Of a stretch of 64,000 bases of DNA, positions 60,053 through 64,000 are shown in pieces. A program made the position numbers and the translations under genes. Source of the stretch: Karalla daura (lineage: Eukaryota > Chordata > Actinopteri > Chaetodontiformes > Leiognathidae); NCBI GenBank assembly GCA_029224185.1, contig CM055191.1:18957760-19021759 (forward strand). The letters run 5' to 3'. The stretch's first letter is position 1. The number at the start of each line of letters is the position of its first letter. The notes beneath the pieces were generated by a model that ran no database searches, was not told where the DNA came from, and saw only the letters and a program-made list of their open reading frames with translations.

Positions 60053-62826
60053 GTGAGTATCTGCTATTGTCTCTGTCATGAGACATTTTTATTGTAATCT
60101 TATCATGAGATGTTGTTCATTTAGTTTATTCTCTGAGGAAATGTACTTGTTCTAAACCCTTAGGTTTTTAGAAATGTAAAGGGTTGCATGGTAATTGTAA
60201 GTTTTCTTTTATGGGTGAATTTTACTTGACATTATTCTTTTGAGTTATTGCATTCTATTTAATTATTTATTATTCATTATTTGTAGAAACTTGTTATGCT
60301 CGGTATTCAACATTTCTAGATTTATTGCAATGGATTATGATTAAGGACACTGTTTTATTTTTTGTATCTTGACAGCTAAAAAGAGACCTAAAAATGTCCC
60401 TTTGAAATTTCTTTCAGCTGATGGTTGTGACAACGTGAATAAAGAGGGGGAAGCTCAGGACAGTGCCAGCGCTTTGAAGGCCACTCCAACGCGGGCGGCA
60501 GCCAAACGTCCGCTCAGCAGGTTCCGGATGAAGTGCTCAAACTGCGAATTTCGGGTTAGCACACCTGCTGTGCTGGAGAACCATACTCGAGTCAGACACC
60601 TGGACCAGGAGTGGTACCGCTGTCAACAGTGTAATTTCTTCGCGGCTACGTCTAGCTGGATGGAAGTTCACGTGTCAGAAAGCCATAAGACAGCAGAGCA
60701 TAAGGAACAAGAGAAAAGCACCAACTCTTCCTCCTTAGACTTAAATGCGGAGCTTACAAGTAAGGAGAATATCGGAGATGATGCTATTATAGATGATACT
60801 GATGCGCTTGCTAGAGGAGAGGCGGGAGCTACCTCGCCAGAAGGAGATCCCCAAGCTGAAGAGACAGTGGAAACTTCCACAGTTGCAGAGGGTAAAGAGG
60901 AAGATCCGGAGTTTGAACCTCCCGCAAAGAAGAGAGCGAAACCAAAGGATGTCTCCACCACCACCTGTGGATACTGTGGCCTAGTGGTGTCTAACGCCAA
61001 CAACCTCAGTGTCCATGTGCGTCGCAAGCACAGCAAAGAGTACGGCTACAGCTGCACTCTGTGCAACTACAACTGTGTGACCAAAGGAGACATGGATCGC
61101 CACTGTTTCACCAAGAAGCACTGTAGACGTGTACAAGCGAGTGCGGGTGCGAACCCAGTCAACAGTTCCAAGCCTGCATCCCCCCAGGAAGCAGCAACCG
61201 TACAAGTCCATGAACCAAATGCTGCCTCACAGGAGACTAATCAAGAGGAGGAGCCCGACAGCTCGGCATCCAAAGATGATCAACCTCAGGCAGACTTGAG
61301 CCAGGATATCAGTAAATATAACTCCCTCAATGCTTGCAGCCACTGTGACTTTGTCTCTGTGTCACTTTCTTCCCTCCGTCTCCACGTCAAGAGAAAGCAC
61401 ACCAGAGCTTTTGAGTACGTCTGTGTGGCGTGCAGCTACTATGCCGTGACGTACAGGGAGATGTATCGCCATGCCAACACCGAAAGGCACAAACAGAAGA
61501 GCCAGAAATACTTGGAACTACAAGGAAACGATGGCAAAATACCCACGGAACTGCCACTAAATCCAGATGAAGTCGGTGAACCATTAAGTCCCGCAGACGA
61601 GTCTAAATCCTGCTCCGGAGACAGTCTGGCCATGGACAGCCAGAATCCTCCTGCAACTTCTGACACAGCGGAGCCGGTTGAAACTGTTGCTAGCGTTGTT
61701 GGCAGCACAGAGGAGAAGCCAGCAGAGAGTCTTCAATCCTCTGGTACTGGTGGACCAGATCCACCTGAGCAGATTGATGAACCTGCAGCAGTGTCTGAAC
61801 AGCCGCCGGCTCCAGCAGAACCTCAGCCCGCAGAAGATCAGCCCGCAGAAGATCGGCCTGCAGAAGATCAGCCTGCAGAAGGTCAACCCGCTGAAGATCG
61901 GCCTGCAGAAGATCGGCTTGCAGATGATCAGCCTGCAGATGATCAGCCTACAGAAGATCGGCCTGCAGAAGATCGGCCTGCAGAAGATCAGCCTGCAGAT
62001 GATCAGCCGGCAGAAGATGCAGAGGGTCAGCCTGCAGAGGATCAGCCTGCAGTAGATCAGCCTGCACAGCAAGAAAGCCAAGAGGAAGACGCTAACAGAG
62101 CCGAAGATGCAAAGACCGAAGATAGAAAGGCCACCAGTCCTCATCCAGATGCACAGATGGCTGAGGATCATCCGTTTGATGCCTGCATCATGTCTGTGAA
62201 GGACCTCGCTAGGAGGGAGCGGCAGCAATGCCGTCGGTCCGCGGGAGGGTCCCAAGGCGAGGCCGCCCTGGTTTGTGTGACCACAGGAGTATGCGTTTCC
62301 TCTGACCCCGAATTCTTCAGAAAGCTCAAACGCAAGGACGGCAGGCAGAGGGACGAGCCCAAAGCGGGCGGCAACCGCATACGCTGCGACGACTGCGGCT
62401 TCCTGGCCGACGGCCTCAGCGGCCTCAACGTGCACATCTCCATGAAGCACCCGTCCAAGGAGAAGCACTTCCACTGCCTGGTGTGCGGCAAGTCCTTCTA
62501 CACCGAGAACAACCTGCACCAGCACCTGACCAGCGCCGCCCACCAGCGCAACGAGCAGAACAGCGTGGAGGAGCTGCCCGAGGGCGGCGCCAGCTTCAAG
62601 TGCGTCAAGTGCACCGACCGCTTCGAGACGGAGCAGGACCTGTTCATACACATCAAGGAGAAGCACGACGAGCTCCTGAGGGAGGTCAACAAGTACGTGC
62701 TGGAGGACACGGAGCAGATCAACCGCGAGCGCGAGGAGAACCAGGGCAGCGAGTGCAAATACTGCGGGAAGGTGTGCAAGAGCAGCAACTCCATGGCCTT
62801 CCTGGCGCACATCCGCACACATACCG
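59479..62826 (+). CDS. znf407: Multi-C2H2 zinc-finger protein, ZNF407-like, 5' part (incomplete at window edge)
   Basis: Predicted nuclear DNA-binding protein. Joining 59,479-60,052 and 60,376-62,826 gives 1,008 complete residues with 12 C2H2 fingers, starting at about residues 59, 163, 245, 274, 389, 418, 512, 541, 862, 892, 934 and 985, separated by long acidic linkers. Most use H-X4/5-H spacing and lack TGEKP linkers; the last is C-X2-C-X14-H-X3-H. The segment from LLREVNKYVLEDTEQINRER to SNSMAFLAHIRTHTG is what I recall of ZNF407, where about ten more fingers follow; here they lie beyond the window. A pentapeptide repeat occupies about 673-757. The last exon ends in phase 1 at HT(G). ZNF407 is the best match from memory; another multi-finger paralogue is possible. 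Confidence 0.75.
60053..60375 (+). other. znf407-like intron 2 (323 bases)
   Basis: Donor GTGAGT, acceptor gtatcttgacag, phase 1; the split codon becomes T|CT, serine 192. AT-rich, no other feature. Confidence 0.85.
60376..62826 (+). CDS. znf407: znf407-like coding exon 2, residues 192-1008 plus one base
   Basis: A 2,451-base exon, typical of the very large exon in this family. It holds fingers 3-12. A basic motif PAKKRAKPK near residue 374 is a second possible nuclear signal. It ends CATACCG|GTAAGC; the frame continues into the intron to 63,104, but that tail has no finger and is not counted. Third codon positions are mixed up to about 62,200 and strongly G/C from about 62,340 to 62,790. 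Confidence 0.88.
61818..62070 (+). repeat. znf407: 15-bp coding minisatellite, A-E-D-Q/R-P pentapeptide
   Basis: About 17 tandem 15-base units based on cctgcagaagatcag/cgg encode AEDQP, AEDRP, ADDQP and AEGQP variants at residues about 673-757. One unit is broken by an in-frame change (AEDAEGQP). All length changes keep frame. The region is acidic and probably disordered, between finger 8 and finger 9. The antisense strand is open across it by codon symmetry. Confidence 0.92.
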
Positions 62827-64000
62827 GTAAGCGCTCTGCTGGAGTCGCTCAGAGGTTTTATCTTCATCTCCTACGCTTTGGTTCCGTCTCCACCGCTGGA
62901 CGCTGTACAGTTTACGCGCACGCACCAATGTCATTAGTAAAAGTAGGGGAAAAAAAGGCCTCATTTTACACATATGACTGCATATGGCGTGGGTTCACCA
63001 GAAACATACAAGTGCAGTGCTTTATATCTAATATCTACAAGTCCACATTTGAAAGAAAAATGCACTTTCTAGATGTATTTTTGATACAATTTCCAAATTT
63101 ATAGGGACTAGAAATGAGATTATGATCTCAAAAGTACAAAAAGTGCATTTGCATAAAAGCAATAATACAACTCTACAGTTGCAGAATGTGTAAATTATTT
63201 ACACTCCTTTTTTTTACAGAGCGGCTTTGTGGTTCTTATGTGGCCTTTTAATGGTTTTTGAGTGCTTTAACACATCAAGCTTGAGCAGAATGTCTTCAAA
63301 GGGTAAAAATGATCTCTTTTGTGTCTCCGCTCAGCTATTAAGCCTTTGTTTGCAGATACAACCGCACTGAGTGGGGAGATACAGCCTCCTCTTTGGCGGT
63401 TCAGGCTAATGTTAAGGCTGCTATCTGCTGCAGCCAGGTAATAGCTGTTTCAGTAGAGGTGAAGGCAAAGACTGATTGAGCTTCAGACCAGCAGGAGAGA
63501 CGCTAATGGACCCCAGATTGGGATTCCCTGAACAACGCTTGGTCAGAGACATGTGCGACTCATAATTGATGTGTCCATTACCAAGACTCAGTTGTAATTA
63601 TAGTCAATAAGTCTCTGTAAATGTGTTAAAGCTTAGGCTAAAAGCATTGGAGGTCCAAAGAGAGGTGGGCTAATAATTTAAAATAATCAATGCAGACGTA
63701 TTCAAAGCCTTTAATTTCCCTTGTGTCTCTACGTCCATGTTTGTGTATATGTGTGTGAGCACTTGTGTGCCCGCTGAATGTGTGTATATGTCAGCTTTCA
63801 TGGCTAGCTGATTATGCTCAATCCATTAAGATTTATCTTGTCATTTATAATGCAAAGCAGGGCTGCGTTGGCCAGGGCTTGGGCTGGGAAGTGTCCGGCA
63901 GGTTAAGAACATAGGGCGCTCCATTACTTTTCCCTGACCATGTGTATTAATTGCTTTTAAAATCAACTTAATGCAGGAACGAGATGTGAGGGCGCCATCA
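62827..64000 (+). other. znf407-like intron 3 (continues past the window)
   Basis: Starts at donor GTAAGC. No acceptor giving a continuation of the HTG linker into another finger was found before 64,000. The last 700 bases contain non-repetitive blocks with several TAAT/ATTA cores that look like conserved non-coding sequence; this is a visual impression. Confidence 0.55.

Noticed and set aside
61584..62867. 427-codon minus-strand open frame, hydrophobic with Cys-Arg-Leu repeats
   Set aside because: It lies antisense to the zinc-finger exon. Its repeats mirror the AEDQP minisatellite and its openness follows from the sense codon usage.
62827..63104. Continuation of the zinc-finger frame to a stop at 63,104
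   Set aside because: It follows a good donor (G|GTAAGC) in the HTG linker and contains no zinc finger; treated as intronic read-through.
63220..63252. Possible short terminal exon after tttttttacag
   Set aside because: It would replace the conserved HTG linker by HTE and stop after about ten codons, cutting off the expected C-terminal fingers. A rare alternative end cannot be excluded.

Overview
The window looks like nuclear DNA from a teleost fish, probably a percomorph. Three things point there: two vertebrate genes with spliced introns, many (CA)n/(GA)n microsatellites, and many decayed copies of a fish-type interspersed repeat. No prokaryotic, viral, CRISPR, rRNA or functional tRNA gene was found.

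Layout. 1-17,200 is gene-poor flank with microsatellites and old repeats. A GC box, CCAAT box and TATA-like element at about 17,200-17,300 lead into a probable non-coding first exon of hyaluronan synthase 2 (has2), whose donor is at 17,937. Intron 1 is about 8.85 kb. The three coding exons are 26,784-27,410, 29,675-29,776 and 29,877-30,806, all on the + strand. They sum to 552 codons, the length I recall for mammalian HAS2, and the catalytic motifs are intact. A long 3' UTR follows, with candidate poly(A) signals at 32,746 and 33,640. About 33.7-57 kb is intergenic and holds microsatellites, inverted repeats, decayed SINE-like copies, a probable fossil LINE endonuclease fragment and CTCF-like motifs.

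A CpG-rich promoter at about 57.06-57.7 kb starts a second + strand gene, a multi-C2H2 zinc-finger protein that I identify as znf407-like. It has a non-coding exon ending at 57,226 and two coding exons, 59,479-60,052 and 60,376-62,826. These encode the first 1,008 residues with 12 fingers and a fast-evolving A-E-D-Q-P pentapeptide repeat. The gene runs off the right edge inside an intron.

The two genes are functionally unrelated. has2 makes extracellular hyaluronan at the plasma membrane; the znf407-like protein is a predicted nuclear DNA-binding factor. No wholly new system is evident. The items most worth a second look are the expanding pentapeptide repeat and the compositional break in the zinc-finger gene, its uORFs, the has2 start codon lying exactly on a splice junction, several perfect inverted repeats, the LINE fossil, and possible insulator sites between the two genes.
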